Position numbers and translations under genes: made by a program. This document shows positions 1 through 11,374 of a DNA stretch of 64,000 nucleotides, piece by piece. The stretch is taken from assembly GCA_900473745.1 (NCBI GenBank), contig UCMW01000005.1:186358-250357 (forward strand), read 5' to 3'. Every line of letters starts with the position of its first letter. Position 1 is the first letter of the stretch. The DNA is from Hyphomicrobiales bacterium (lineage in GTDB: Bacteria > Pseudomonadota > Alphaproteobacteria > Rhizobiales > Rhizobiaceae). The notes beneath the pieces were generated by a model. The model saw only the letters and a program-made list of their open reading frames with translations. It did not search any database and was not told where the DNA came from.

Positions 1-196
1 GGACTGCCGCAGCGCCGACAGAGGCCTCGTCCGTGATGTCGAACTCGTCGCGGCTGCGCGATAACTCGGTGACGCCACCACAGGCAGGATCGGCCTTGAT
101 GGCGGCGGCAAACGCGCGCCCAATACCACCGCTCGCGCCAAGCACGAGAGCTCGGTAGCCGGGATTGAGGGACGTCATTCCGGAAAAGTCGGACAT
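1..196 (-). CDS. SDR family oxidoreductase, N-terminal part (cut by window edge)
   Basis: Only the first 65 or so codons are in the window; the gene runs off the left edge. The translation begins MSDFSGMTSLNPGYRALVLG and contains the dinucleotide-binding glycine motif GASGGIG, the mark of a Rossmann-fold short-chain dehydrogenase/reductase using NAD(P). An AGGAG ribosome-binding site precedes the ATG at 196; a second in-frame ATG at 178 is possible. The substrate cannot be told from this piece. The phosphatase-superfamily gene beside it is on the same strand, with a 68 bp gap. Confidence 0.75.
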   Translation of the reverse strand, partial: MSDFSGMTSLNPGYRALVLGASGGIGRAFAAAIKADPACGGVTELSRSRDEFDITDEASVGAAAV

Positions 197-264
197 CTGA
201 AACTCCTGCAGGTCTGTGCTACCCATTACGGCAGACAGACGAACCGGATCAGACGCAGATTGTC

Positions 265-1071
265 TCAGGGGCGTTCGACGGCTCCGGCAAAGGCGGGTAT
301 GCCGCCCGGATCGATATCCATCAGCCGGCAGACGAGGCCAGCAATTTCCGTCTGGGCGAACTGCTGATCCCGATCAATCCGGAAGCCGACCGTATAGAAC
401 GGTACTTCCGTCTCCTCGGGCGTCGGTCCGGCGTGGTTACCATCATCGCCCATGCCATGATCCGCCGTGACGATGACAATATAACCCGCATCGATCCAGC
501 CAGGCACGTGACGAGCCAGCAAATCTCCCTGTGCCCGCGCCGCATTGCGATAAGCCACGCTGTTACCACCATGCTTGTGCCCCGCATCGTCGACATTCAT
601 CGGATGCAGCAGGAGAAAATCGGGCGCCTTGGACCGCACCAGCCATTCGGCATCGCTAAAGAGATGGCTGTCGGGATAGGCATCATCCCAGTAGAAAACG
701 CCATGGGTGATGTCACCGGTGCCATCGACGAGAATGCGGTCGCGATAGCGGTCGAACGGGCAGGACACATAGAGCTCCGAAACCCAGTGATAGGCCGCCG
801 CGGCCGTCACGCCGCCCTGTGTCCGAACCCGCTCGAAGAGATTGTCGCCGATCGAGCGGCGCACGATACCATTGCTGACCACGCCATGATCCACGGGCTT
901 GCGACCTGTCAGCAAGGTTTCATAAAGCGGCCGGGACATGGCCGGCAATTCGCAAGCCAGCTTGCGCACGTCGGCGTGCCCTGCAGCGACAAGGCCTTCC
1001 ATATAGCCGAGGCAGGAGCGGGCCACGTCATAGCGCAGCCCGTCGAGAACGATCAGGATCACTTTGTTCAT
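265..1071 (-). CDS. Alkaline phosphatase superfamily protein (nucleotide pyrophosphatase/phosphodiesterase type)
   Basis: A 268-residue protein starting MNKVILIVLDGLRYD, with the metal-binding Asp of the alkaline phosphatase/sulfatase superfamily in VLDGLRYD and a Thr nucleophile candidate in ETLLTGRKP. A TADHGMGDDGNH segment supplies the second cluster of metal ligands. Such enzymes hydrolyse phosphate mono- or diesters with two metal ions. There is no signal peptide, so it is probably cytoplasmic. An upstream TTG at 1080 would add three residues, but the ATG at 1071 is preferred. The genuine substrate is unknown. The phn locus is some 30 kb away, so a role in phosphonate use is not implied. 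Confidence 0.8.
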   Translation of the reverse strand: MNKVILIVLDGLRYDVARSCLGYMEGLVAAGHADVRKLACELPAMSRPLYETLLTGRKPVDHGVVSNGIVRRSIGDNLFERVRTQGGVTAAAAYHWVSELYVSCPFDRYRDRILVDGTGDITHGVFYWDDAYPDSHLFSDAEWLVRSKAPDFLLLHPMNVDDAGHKHGGNSVAYRNAARAQGDLLARHVPGWIDAGYIVIVTADHGMGDDGNHAGPTPEETEVPFYTVGFRIDRDQQFAQTEIAGLVCRLMDIDPGGIPAFAGAVERP

Positions 1072-1113
1072 GGCGCGCAACTTGCCATGCCGCGCGCCAA
1101 AGGCAAGGCCGAC

Positions 1114-1971
1114 TTAGAGAATCGGCTTGCCACCGGTGACGGCAATTGTGGCGCCAGACACATAGCTGGAGAGTGGATCTGCCAGCATCACATAGGCCGT
1201 CTGCAATTCCGCCGGCTGGCCAGGGCGCTTCATCGGCACCTGTTTGCCAAAATTCTTGACCGAATTCTCGGGCATGGTCGACGGGATGAGCGGCGTCCAG
1301 ATCGGCCCCGGCGCGACGGAATTGGCACGGATCTTCTTGCTCGCCAGCATTTGCGCAAGCCCCGCGGTGAAGTTCTGGATCGCGCCCTTGGTGGTCGCAT
1401 AGGCGAGCAGCGACGGATTGGGATTGTCGGAATTGATCGAGGCCGTATTGATGATCGACCCACCGTTCCTCATATGCGGAACAGCTGCCTTGGTCAGGTA
1501 GAACATCGCATGGATGTTCACCCGGAAGGTGAGTTCCCATTCTTCGTCAGGGATTTCGGTGATGTCTTCGAATGTCGCCTGATGGGCGGCATTGTTGACG
1601 AGAATATCGACGCCGCCGAATTCGCGAACCGCCGTCTCGACGATCTCACGGCAATGCTCCGCATGCTGAATGTCACCACGGACCAGAACCGCCTTGCGAC
1701 CAGCCTTTTCCACCCAGCGGGCGGTATCCTGCGCGTCTTCGTCCTCCTCGATATAGGAGATCAGCACATCGGCGCCTTCGCGCGCATAGGCGATCGCCAC
1801 CGCCCGACCGATCCCGCTGTCGCCGCCAGTAATAATCGCCTTCAAGCCCTGGAGCCTGCCCGATCCCCTGTAGCTCTCTTCCCCGTGGTCCGGTGTCGGA
1901 TTCATGTCCGCAGTGCGGCCCGGCATCGGGACTTTCTCTTGCGGAAAGGGCGGTGTGGGATAGTCGGCCAT
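1114..1971 (-). CDS. SDR family oxidoreductase (YghA/glucose-dehydrogenase-like)
   Basis: A 285-residue classical-plus-extension SDR. An N-terminal tail of about 40 residues (MADYPTPPFPQEKVPMPG) typical of the YghA-like group precedes the cofactor motif TGGDSGIG. The structural NNAAHQ motif, the catalytic Ser in NTASINS and the YATTK motif (Tyr and Lys) follow. It should reduce or oxidise a small carbonyl compound with NAD(P)(H); members of this group are often general-stress proteins. The start at 1971 is set by a GAGGAG site just upstream. The frame stays open further upstream, into the terminator of the next operon, but that stretch has no SDR similarity and was excluded. Confidence 0.88.
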   Translation of the reverse strand: MADYPTPPFPQEKVPMPGRTADMNPTPDHGEESYRGSGRLQGLKAIITGGDSGIGRAVAIAYAREGADVLISYIEEDEDAQDTARWVEKAGRKAVLVRGDIQHAEHCREIVETAVREFGGVDILVNNAAHQATFEDITEIPDEEWELTFRVNIHAMFYLTKAAVPHMRNGGSIINTASINSDNPNPSLLAYATTKGAIQNFTAGLAQMLASKKIRANSVAPGPIWTPLIPSTMPENSVKNFGKQVPMKRPGQPAELQTAYVMLADPLSSYVSGATIAVTGGKPIL

Positions 1972-2043
1972 GGTCGTCTCCTCGTTGCTGATGTCGAGGG
2001 TCAAACCGGTGAGCCAGTGATGGGTTCCGGCAATCGGTAACGC

Positions 2044-2077
2044 AAAAAGACAAGGGCCGGCGTGACGCCAGCCCTTG
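2044..2077 (-). terminator. Intrinsic terminator of the galactoside operon
   Basis: Read on the minus strand, a 12 bp stem (one G-T pair) with a 3-base loop lies just past the beta-galactosidase stop codon. Its arms are 2051-2062 and 2066-2077. It is followed by a T-run (complement of aaaaa at 2044-2048). Confidence 0.8.
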
Positions 2078-2089
2078 AACGCTTCGAAA

Positions 2090-4020
2090 TCATGACCGCC
2101 AGGCGGCGACCGCCTGCGGTTTGAGCACGCTCTCACCAAGCACCGGATCGGCACCTTCGGGAAGCCTCCAGTCTTCGGTTCCGTAGTTGAAGGCAAAGAC
2201 GAGGTCGCCGCGGCGACGAATGCGGATGAAGTCGGGCACGCGCAGCGTCGCAACACCCGCCTTCTTCGTTGCCAGTTCCACCACCTCGGCGAGAAGCCCG
2301 GCATCGGCCCAGCAGGCGAGATAGAGCACATTGTCCTTCTCGGTGAGTGCCGGATCGCCGTTGTCGAACGTCGCCAGCACCGAAGCCGAGGTCTCCAAGT
2401 ATTCGCGCCAACGGATCGCATGACCCGAAACCGCGCCGGAAACGCCATCCGAGAGGCCCGGACGCATGGAGGAGACCTGAATGACGCGATTGCCCGTGAG
2501 CTGACCAAGCGGACCCGGCGGCAGGTTTTCCGGAATGCGGAAATTGCGATCGCGCGAACCCGTGCGTGCGCCGATCACCACGACACCTTTGGCCTTTTCG
2601 AGCTCGGCCCGCGCCGCTTCGGTCACTTCCGTCATGCAGGGCACGACGACCAGCGGATACCCCTCGAGCGAGGCACCCGGCCGGACGAAATCGACGTTCA
2701 GACCGAGATGGCGCAGGGCCTCGTACCAGCGGAAGCAAAGTTCCTCGTAGCGGAAATCCTTGCCCTGCGGCTGGATCATCGTCGACCAGTAGCTCTGGTA
2801 ATCGAAGACCAGCGCGACTGGCGCCTGGCACGTTTCGGGAAGCGCGCCAAGGGCCGCCAATTCGTCCGAGACCTGCATGGCTTCCATACCGCCCGGCGAC
2901 CATTCGTCGAGGCCGGGCAGGTTGAGGCCCGCATGCATCTGTTCCTGCGCGAACGGCGCCTGGCGCCAGCGGAAATAGCTGACGACATCTGCCCCATGCG
3001 CCAGCGCTTCCCAAGTCCAGAGGCGCACCATGCCCAGCTTCGGCACGGGGTTCCACGGCGCCCAGTTGACCGGACCCGGCTGCTGCTCCATCACCCAGAA
3101 GCGACCCTTGCCGACGGCGCGGTAGAGATCGTGGTGATAGGGCGCGATATCGGGATGGGAGGTTTCGGCCCAGCGATTCCGTTCGTCTTCCGTGAAGGGA
3201 AACTTCTCGACGAAGCCGATCGGATAGCTGTCCCACGCCGCAAGATCGAGATTGTCGCCGACCTTGAAGTGATCGAAATCGGAGACGAAGCCCATGAAGT
3301 TATGGGTGACCCAACGACCAGGCGAATGCTTGCGGATGATCTCGCACTGCATCTTGTCATAGGCCGCGACCTGGTCCGAATGGAAACGCCAGAAATCGAG
3401 ACGCGTCGCCGGGTTCGGCTCGGTCACCGTCAGGTTCGGCAAGACCACGTCATCGAAGCTGTTCATCTCCATCGACCAGAAGACCGAACCCCAGGCTTCG
3501 TTCAACTGATCGGTCGACTGGTAGCGCAGACGCAGCCAGCGCTTGAAGCTCTTCAGATCCTCAAGCCCCCAGGAGAGCGTCGTGTCGTGGCAGCCATATT
3601 CATTGTCCGTCTGCCAGCCGACGATGCCGGGGTGCTCGCCGTAGCGCTTGGCGACGATCTCGACGATCCGGGCGCTTTCCTTCCACCAGGTCTCGGAAGA
3701 AAAGGTGTAGTGACGGCGCGACCCGAAGCCGCGCGGGCGGCCCTGCTCGTCATAGGGAATGATATCGGGGCATTCGTCCACCAGCCACTTGGGCGGGGTC
3801 GCGGTCGGCGTGCCCAAGACCACCTTCAGGCCCGCTTCATGCAGCACGTCGATCGCCCGGTCGAGCCATTCGAAGGTGAATGTGCCCCGCGAGGGTTCCA
3901 GGCGAGACCAGGCAAACTCACCGATACGCACGAAGGAAATGCCGATTTCGCGCATCCGGCGCGCGTCGGTTCGCCACCGGCTTTCGTCCCAGTGTTCCGG
4001 ATAGTAGCAGACGCCCAGCA

Positions 4021-4021
<1 letters not shown>
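2090..4021 (-). CDS. GH42 family beta-galactosidase
   Basis: A 643-residue glycoside hydrolase of family 42 that cleaves terminal beta-galactosides in the cytoplasm. The TIM-barrel begins at once (MLGVCYYPEHW). The acid/base is Glu141 in WQTDNEYG and the nucleophile is about Glu312 in WVMEQQPG, both intact. The trimerisation and C-terminal beta domains follow, giving a normal family length. The start codon overlaps the stop of the ATPase gene by one base (TAATG), so translation is probably coupled. It is the last gene of the operon. Like lacZ in the known rhizobial lacEFGZK operons it sits beside a dedicated importer, but here it follows the ATPase. Confidence 0.93.
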
Positions 4022-5104
<1,083 letters not shown>

Positions 5105-5112
<8 letters not shown>

Positions 5113-7210
5113 GGGTATTGCCTCCCTTGATCGGTTCGAGTTCGAGGAGAAGGGCGCTTTCGGGCGTCAGCATCGGCAGCGGCAGGCCGGCAAGCCCGGC
5201 ACTGGAAAGCGCGAAAGTGACGGCACCGGAAAGCAGCGCTTTCTGGCCCTCGGAGATACGGATGAATTGCGGTTCTGCCGGCAGCACGGTCTTGATCCGC
5301 CACTGGCCACCGAACTGGGTAACCTCATCCGGCAGACGCAGAGGTGCCGGCTGTTCGCCCACCATCTGCGGGCCCTGAGCGACGATCACCACGATCTTGT
5401 CAGTCGAAGCCGCACCCCAGACATAGCGACCGTCGAGCGGCTCCATGCGGAAACTGGCGCCCGGCGCATGGAAGAGATCGCGCAGCCGCTTGTAGGTCTC
5501 GATATAGACCTTGAGTTCGTCGCGCTCCTCATCGGTGAGTTCGAGCGGGTTCAGCTCCACACCGAGATGATAGGCGATGGCCACGAGCGCCCGGAAGGCC
5601 AGCGTGTGGCGGCGACCGGTCTGGTGGTTCGGCGAGGCCGAGATATGGCTGCCGAGAATTTCCGGCGGCACGAAAACCGAAGCGCCGCGCTGGATTTCCA
5701 GCCGCTCCAGCGCATCCGTGCAGTCGGACGTCCAGACGCGATGGGTGCGCTTCAAGGCACCGTAATCGATACGTCCGCCACCGGAGGCGCAGCTTTCGAT
5801 TTCGACATTGGGATGAGCGGCACGAATCCGGTCCATCAGCGCATAGACGGCACGGGTTTGGGCGGCAGTCTTCGCCTTGCCGTCGCGACCGGCGGCATGG
5901 GTGAGATCGCGGTTCATGTCCCACTTGATGTAGGAGACAGCATGGTTTGAGAGCACCGCATCGATCTTGCCGAAGAGATAGTCGGAGACCTCAGGACGGG
6001 TCAGATCCAGCACCAGCTGGGTGCGCGATTCGAGGATCGGACGGCCCTCAATCGTCAGCGCCCAGTCGGGATGCGCCTTGTAAAGCTCTGAGACCGGGTT
6101 CACCATTTCAGGCTCGAACCAGATGCCGAACTGCATGCCGAGACCAGTGACATGATCGACCAGCGGCTTGAGGCCATCGGGGTATTTCCGGGCATCGATA
6201 TCCCAGTCGCCAAGGCTGGTCGTGTCGTTGTCCCGCTTGCCGAACCAGCCATCGTCGAGCACGAAGCGCTCGATGCCAAGCTCGGCGGCGGCTGACGCCT
6301 GGGCTTTCAGCGAATCCATCTGGTGGTCGAAGTAATTGCCTTCCCAGGTATTGAGCGTCACCGGACGGGGGCTCATGGTGCCGCCGGGCCAAGTGGTCAG
6401 CTCTTCGCGAACGAAGGCGCGAAAATCTTCGGTATCCGCGCCGGCATATGCAATCGGGCTTTCATAGCTTTCGCCCGGTCCAAGGATGATCTCACCCGGT
6501 TCGAACAGCTCGCCGAGATGCACGAGGCGCCGTCCATCATCGGTCCGGTCGATCACCATCTGGTGGTTGCCGCTGAAGCCGAGCGTCACGCCGAAGATCT
6601 GGGTTTCGCTTTCGATGAACAGCATCGGGAAGCGGTCATGTGACGTACGCCCACGCCGGCTTTCCTGGATCCAGGTGCCATTGCCGAGCAGCTCGCGCCG
6701 CGTCTGGAACTCACGACCCCAGATGCCGGTGAAGCTCATCACCTGCAGATCACCCGCAGGCGCGAGGAACGTGCCTGCCATGCAGCGATCTAGTTGGTAG
6801 TCACCATGGCCGGTATTGGTGAGCATCGTCGCCATGGAGATGAGGCCAGAGGCGTGCGCAGTCAGCGTGATCGCGAGCGACAGTTTTGCAACGGCGTCGA
6901 TACCGGTCAGCACCGTGCGGTTGCCATCTCGATCTACAGTCCAGCCGCCGAACTGCGCGACAAAATCACGCCCGCCGCGATGCCCTGCGATTGCCGGCCA
7001 GCCAAAGAAGCCCATACCGCCAGTCGGCAGGAGAACGGATGAGGGCACGGCCACGTCCATGCCGTTGACGCGGCTCGACCGTTCGATCTCGAACAGCGGA
7101 TCGGCTTCTGCGGGTTCCGTCCCGAAAGACCGGATTTCCGGCATGCCGAGCTCGGGAAGGCGCAGGCTCAGCGCCAGCTGGCCGGAGTCGATGGTGACAA
7201 TCTTGCTCAT
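5105..7210 (-). CDS. GH36 family alpha-galactosidase
   Basis: A 701-residue glycoside hydrolase of family 36 (melibiase type), removing alpha-linked galactose from melibiose or raffinose-type sugars. A beta-sandwich N-terminal domain is followed by the barrel with FVLDDGWFG and the nucleophile Asp (about 431) in KWDMNR. The acid/base Asp (about 496) lies in [10 protein letters not shown]. The start [10 protein letters not shown] at 7210 overlaps the permease stop by ATGA, fixing it. An apparent upstream extension is only the permease gene in another frame. The lack of a signal peptide fits cytoplasmic hydrolysis of sugars brought in by the operon's transporter. Confidence 0.93.
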
Positions 7211-8058
7211 CCCTTGGTCGCTCCAAGCGTCAGGCCGGCAATGAAATGCCGTTGCATCAGGAAAAACATCGCGACCGGCGGCAAGGCCGCGACGATCGAA
7301 CCGGCGGAAACCAGGTGCCAGGCGGCAACCCACTGGCCGTTCAGCGAATAGAGACCCGCAGTGACCGGCATGGCGTGCTGGCCCTGCACCAGGACGGTCG
7401 CCCAGAAATAGTCGTTCCAGACGAAGGTGAAGATCAGAACGGACAAGGCAGCGATCGCCGGACGCATCAGCGGCAGCACGATGTAGCGGAAGATCCGCCA
7501 TTCGGAGACACCCTCGACGCGCGCCGATTCGATCAGCGCAAAGGGCAGACCCTTGATGAAATTGCGCATGAACAGCGTGCAGAACCCGGTCTGAAACGCG
7601 ACATGAAAGAGCACGAGACCCATCGTCGTGTCGTAGAGGCCTGCGCGCAGCGTCATGTCACGCACCGGAACCATGAGGATCTGGAACGGGATGAAGTTGC
7701 CGGCGACGAACATGAAGAACAGGACGAGATTGCCCTTGAACTTGTAGACCGCGAGCGCAAAGCCCGTGAGGCAGGAGAGTGCGACCGCTCCGATGACCGT
7801 TGGGATCGTCACCTTGAACGAGTTCAGGATGTAGTAGCCGATCGGCGAGTTGTTGAAGACCGCCGAATAGTTCTCGAAGCCGGCAAAGCCCGAGGGAATG
7901 CCGAAATAATTGCCGGCAGCGAGGTCACCCGCCGGGCGAACCGAGGTGATCGCAACGCCGATCAACGGCAACAGCCAGAGGAAAAGCGCGACCGGCAGCA
8001 GGATCTTGTAGGCCGTTTGCGCAAAGGGCGAGGCCTTCTGGATCGGAGTGGGGAACAT
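7207..8058 (-). CDS. Sugar ABC transporter permease (MalG/LacG type)
   Basis: A 283-residue inner-membrane permease of the CUT1 family with about six membrane segments. The first is residues 20-42 (ILLPVALFLWLLPLIGVAI). The cytoplasmic coupling loop with the EAA-like motif (ESARVEGVSEWRIFRYIVLP) contacts the ATPase. It pairs with the permease encoded just before it, sharing one base (TGATG), and its own stop overlaps the alpha-galactosidase start by four bases. Substrate is inferred from the two galactosidases in the operon: alpha- and possibly beta-galactosides. Confidence 0.9.
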   Translation of the reverse strand: MFPTPIQKASPFAQTAYKILLPVALFLWLLPLIGVAITSVRPAGDLAAGNYFGIPSGFAGFENYSAVFNNSPIGYYILNSFKVTIPTVIGAVALSCLTGFALAVYKFKGNLVLFFMFVAGNFIPFQILMVPVRDMTLRAGLYDTTMGLVLFHVAFQTGFCTLFMRNFIKGLPFALIESARVEGVSEWRIFRYIVLPLMRPAIAALSVLIFTFVWNDYFWATVLVQGQHAMPVTAGLYSLNGQWVAAWHLVSAGSIVAALPPVAMFFLMQRHFIAGLTLGATKG

Positions 8059-8966
8059 CAGGCGTTCCTTTCCTGGGCGAGCATGCGGACGATGAAGACC
8101 GAGATGAAGACCATCATGATGAGGAAGAGTACGACCGCGATCGATGCGCCGTAGCCCATGCGGAAGCCGTATTCAGACAGCGCCTGCTCATACATGAAGT
8201 AGGAGAGCACCGAGCTCGAGCCGTAGGGGCCGCCGGCCGTCATGATCGACACGAGGTCGAAGGAGCGCAGCGAGCCGATGACCGTCACGACCATGGCGAT
8301 GAAGGTTGCCGGTGCCAGTTGCGGCAGGATCACGTACCAGAGCAGCTTCAGCCCCTTGGCACCGTCCATGCGGGCGGCTTCGACCTGCTCCGGATTGATG
8401 TTGTTGAGACCCGTCAGGTAGAGGATCATGCAATAGGCCGTCTGCGGCCAGAGCCCCGCAATGATGATGCCGTAGGTCACGTAGCGCTCGTCGGCGAGAA
8501 CGGCGATCTGTTCGCCGAACAGCATTTCCGTGAGCTTCGAAAACAGGCCGAAATCCGGGGCATAGAACCAGGTGAACATCAGCCCGACAACGACCTGGCT
8601 GATCACGAAGGGAAAGAAGAACAGCGACTTGTAGAGCCGGATGCCCGTGACTGTCTGATTGAGGAAGAGGGCAACAGCAAGCCCCGCCGGGATCGACAGC
8701 AGATAGAGCACCAGCCAGATCAGGTTGTTGTAGAGCGACGTGTAGAAGGTGTCGTCATCGGCGAGTTCGACATAATTGCCGAAACCGATCCAGGTCATCG
8801 CACCGAGACCATCCCAATCATGGAAGCTGATCCAGATCGATTCGAAGATCGGGACGAGCACGTAGATCAGGAACATCAGCATGCCGGGCGCCAGAAAGAG
8901 GAAGGGCGCAAGCGTCTGCTGATTTCGCTTCCAGAAGCCGGAGGACGAAGGAACGGTGTTGCTCAT
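8058..8966 (-). CDS. Sugar ABC transporter permease (MalF/LacF type)
   Basis: A 302-residue inner-membrane permease with about six membrane spans, the first in residues 20-42 (FLFLAPGMLMFLIYVLVPIF). The coupling-loop motif EAARMDGAKGLKLLWYVILP binds the ATPase. The start at 8966 (MSNTVPSSSG) is chosen because the longer frame upstream lacks conserved sequence and a good ribosome-binding site. It forms the heterodimeric channel with the next gene. It is separated from the binding-protein gene by 88 bp, a common arrangement that leaves room for the binding protein to be made in excess. Confidence 0.9.
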   Translation of the reverse strand: MSNTVPSSSGFWKRNQQTLAPFLFLAPGMLMFLIYVLVPIFESIWISFHDWDGLGAMTWIGFGNYVELADDDTFYTSLYNNLIWLVLYLLSIPAGLAVALFLNQTVTGIRLYKSLFFFPFVISQVVVGLMFTWFYAPDFGLFSKLTEMLFGEQIAVLADERYVTYGIIIAGLWPQTAYCMILYLTGLNNINPEQVEAARMDGAKGLKLLWYVILPQLAPATFIAMVVTVIGSLRSFDLVSIMTAGGPYGSSSVLSYFMYEQALSEYGFRMGYGASIAVVLFLIMMVFISVFIVRMLAQERNA

Positions 8967-9054
8967 GGCGGCACCTCTGATGAAAAGGGAAACGGCAACC
9001 GGATGCCGCGGGCCCAGGGAGACCCACAGCACCCGGCGCAGGGAGCTCTATGGC

Positions 9055-10287
9055 TTACTTGTGGACGCGGGCACGGACCTTTTCCAGGCGCTCCAGGATC
9101 CGGTCGAGATTGTCCGGCTTGACCATGAATTCCTGGAAGCCTTCCATGCCGGCCTTCGCCATTTCGGCATTGGCGTCGCGGTCATAGAACTGTGCGAGCG
9201 CATGGGCTTTCGACAGCATCTCGAAACCGGCGCCGAGGAACGGATCCGCAGGCTTTTCTGCCTTGTTATTCACAGGCAACTGGCCGAGCGTCGCGTTCAT
9301 CTTCGTCTGGGCTTCCGGCGAAGCGAGGTAGGCGAGGAACTTCTTCGCATCTTCCTTGTTCTTCGCGCCCGACGGGATGTGGAACGTGTCAGTCGGAGCC
9401 TCTTCGGACACCGGAATGCCGGCCGTGATTTCCGGGAACTGCATGAAGCCGATCTGCTCTTCCTTCAGGCCGCCATCCTTCATGGTGGCGACAGCGAAGT
9501 TGCCCATCAGATACATGGCAGCCTTGCCCTGGACCATCTGCGGGATAGCATCCTGCCAGTCGATCGCGGCGTGGTTCTCGTTGAAATAGCCGGCCTTGAC
9601 CAGCTCGCCCCACTTCTCGAACACGGCCTTCACGCGCGGATCCGTGTAGGGAACCTTGCCGGAGGTCAGCTCCATGTGGAACTCGTAGCCGTTGACGCGC
9701 AGGTTCAGATAGTCGAACCAGCCGCCCGTCGGCCACAGGGCCTTGGTGCCGATGGTGATCGGCGTGACGCCGGCCGACTTCAGCTTCTCGCAGGCGGCCA
9801 GGAATTCAGCCCAATTCTTCGGCGGCTCAATGCCCTGTTCGGCGAAGATGTCCTTCCGATAGTAGATGCCCCACTGGTAATAGGTGTAGGGCACGCCCCA
9901 CTTCTTGCCGTCGATGGTCATCGAGGCGGAAGCGGACTTCAGCTGGTCATCAAGGCCATTGGCTTCCCAGACATCAGAAACGTCTTCGAACAGACCGGCC
10001 TTGACGAAGGGCTCCATGCGGTTGCCGGCATACCATGCGGCGACATCGGGTGCGTCAGCGGTCAGGAAGTTGCGGATGGCGGACTTGTACCCTTCATGGT
10101 CGAAGTTGTTCCACTTGACCGTGATGTCAGGGTTGGCCTTCTGGAAATCAGCGATCAATTCTTCCATCGCCTTTTTTGGCGCCGGATCGGAATGGTCGGA
10201 ATTGAGAGTGATTTCACCGGCGAATGCGGTAGACGACAGAAGGGCAGCACCCAGAGCAAGGCTGCTCAGGCTTTTGAAAAAGGTCAT
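9055..10287 (-). CDS. Sugar ABC transporter substrate-binding protein, galactoside operon
   Basis: A 410-residue periplasmic binding protein of the extracellular solute-binding family 1. It has a clear signal peptide (MTFFKSLSSLALGAALLSS, cleavage after AFA about residue 23), then the mature start GEITLNSDHSDPAPKKAMEE. The start at 10287 is supported by the GGGAGGAAA site upstream. It is the first gene of the operon, so transcription should begin in the 150 bp gap to the AraC gene. It would capture galactosides such as melibiose, raffinose or lactose; which one cannot be read from sequence. Confidence 0.92.
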   Translation of the reverse strand: MTFFKSLSSLALGAALLSSTAFAGEITLNSDHSDPAPKKAMEELIADFQKANPDITVKWNNFDHEGYKSAIRNFLTADAPDVAAWYAGNRMEPFVKAGLFEDVSDVWEANGLDDQLKSASASMTIDGKKWGVPYTYYQWGIYYRKDIFAEQGIEPPKNWAEFLAACEKLKSAGVTPITIGTKALWPTGGWFDYLNLRVNGYEFHMELTSGKVPYTDPRVKAVFEKWGELVKAGYFNENHAAIDWQDAIPQMVQGKAAMYLMGNFAVATMKDGGLKEEQIGFMQFPEITAGIPVSEEAPTDTFHIPSGAKNKEDAKKFLAYLASPEAQTKMNATLGQLPVNNKAEKPADPFLGAGFEMLSKAHALAQFYDRDANAEMAKAGMEGFQEFMVKPDNLDRILERLEKVRARVHK

Positions 10288-10438
10288 GTTTTCCTCCCTA
10301 TGACCGTTATGCAGTCCGTATGCGGAGCTTGAAGCCCCGGATCCCACCGGAGCGGAATTCTCAGCTCAGCTTGATCATCCGATTCAAACCCGTAATAATC
10401 TACCGAGTTTTTGCCGATCTTTTCCGGGATCCTAAGAT
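10288..10438. promoter_or_regulatory. Divergent promoter region of the galactoside operon and its AraC regulator
   Basis: The 151 bp between the two divergent genes must hold both promoters and the AraC operator. It contains an AT-richer stretch around 10385-10440. I could not define a convincing -35/-10 pair or a repeat, so this is by position only. Confidence 0.45.
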
Positions 10439-11362
10439 TTGGAACTTGTGAAGCCCCTACTGGACGACGAATCTGTCCCGGTCCACCCCGATCATGACCC
10501 GCGGCACCCGCTAGTCATCTTCGGCGATCATCGTTTCTGTGCCGGTGAGAACCTCACGGTCCAGCGCATGGCGGGCCCTCACATGCACAGCCAGATCGAG
10601 CTGAACTTCGTCCTGACAGGCCAAATGACCTACTGGTTCGACGGACGCGAGCTGACGGTCGATGAGGGGCGCCTCTGCCTCTTCTGGGGCATGATCCCGC
10701 ACCAGGTGACAGACCGCAGGGAAGGCACCCGTTTCGTGTGCCTCTACGTGCCGATGTCCGTCTTCCTTGGGCTGGCCAATCTCAGCCGCTTCCGCGATGC
10801 CGTATTCCGGGGCGCCATGATCGAGGCCCTGGAAATCCGCTCCTGGGATCGGGACATCTTCCAGCGCTGGCGCGAGGAATTGCTGGCAGGCGACGAGAAC
10901 CTGACGGAGATCGTTCGAAACGAGCTGACGGCCCGGGTTCTCCGGATCGAGCGCGACGGGTGGCGCGACCTGCGCGAGGAAGGATCGGCGATCGCCAGCT
11001 TCAGTGCCAATGACAGCGAACGCGTCGAGCATATCGAACGAATGCTCCGCTTCATCGCCGAACACGCCTTGGACAACATCTCCGCCGACGACGTCGGGAC
11101 TGCCGTCGGCCTGCATCCGAATTACGCTATGTCGATCTTCAGGCGGGCCGTCGGCCACACGATCAACCAGGCGATCGTGCGCCACCGCCTGGACACTGCC
11201 CAGTCCCTGCTGATCTCGACGGATCTCTCGATCACGGACGTGGCTTTCGAAAGTGGTTTCGGATCGGTTTCTCGCTTCTACGAGGCCTTCAGCCAGCGTT
11301 TCGTCGAAAAGCCCACCGCCTTTCGCCGCCGAATGAGGTCAAAGGGCATGCCGCCAGCCTGA
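10439..11362 (+). CDS. AraC family transcriptional regulator of the galactoside operon
   Basis: A regulator of about 307 residues. An N-terminal cupin sugar-sensing domain (HSQIELNFVLTGQMTYWFDG and the IPHQV segment) is followed by a C-terminal double helix-turn-helix AraC domain (about residues 200-300, ending FSQRFVEKPTAFRRRM). No ATG lies near the start. TTG at 10439 or GTG at 10448 are the candidates and the ribosome-binding site is weak, so the start is uncertain. Its divergent position beside the binding-protein gene makes it the probable galactoside-responsive activator. Confidence 0.87.
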   Translation: MELVKPLLDDESVPVHPDHDPRHPLVIFGDHRFCAGENLTVQRMAGPHMHSQIELNFVLTGQMTYWFDGRELTVDEGRLCLFWGMIPHQVTDRREGTRFVCLYVPMSVFLGLANLSRFRDAVFRGAMIEALEIRSWDRDIFQRWREELLAGDENLTEIVRNELTARVLRIERDGWRDLREEGSAIASFSANDSERVEHIERMLRFIAEHALDNISADDVGTAVGLHPNYAMSIFRRAVGHTINQAIVRHRLDTAQSLLISTDLSITDVAFESGFGSVSRFYEAFSQRFVEKPTAFRRRMRSKGMPPA

Positions 11363-11374
11363 ACGGCCTGCGCC

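Noticed and set aside
433..2040. Plus-strand ORF of 535 codons
   Set aside because: It runs antisense through the phosphatase-superfamily and SDR genes, which have clear motifs; the protein has no recognisable domain and an unnatural His/Arg-rich composition.
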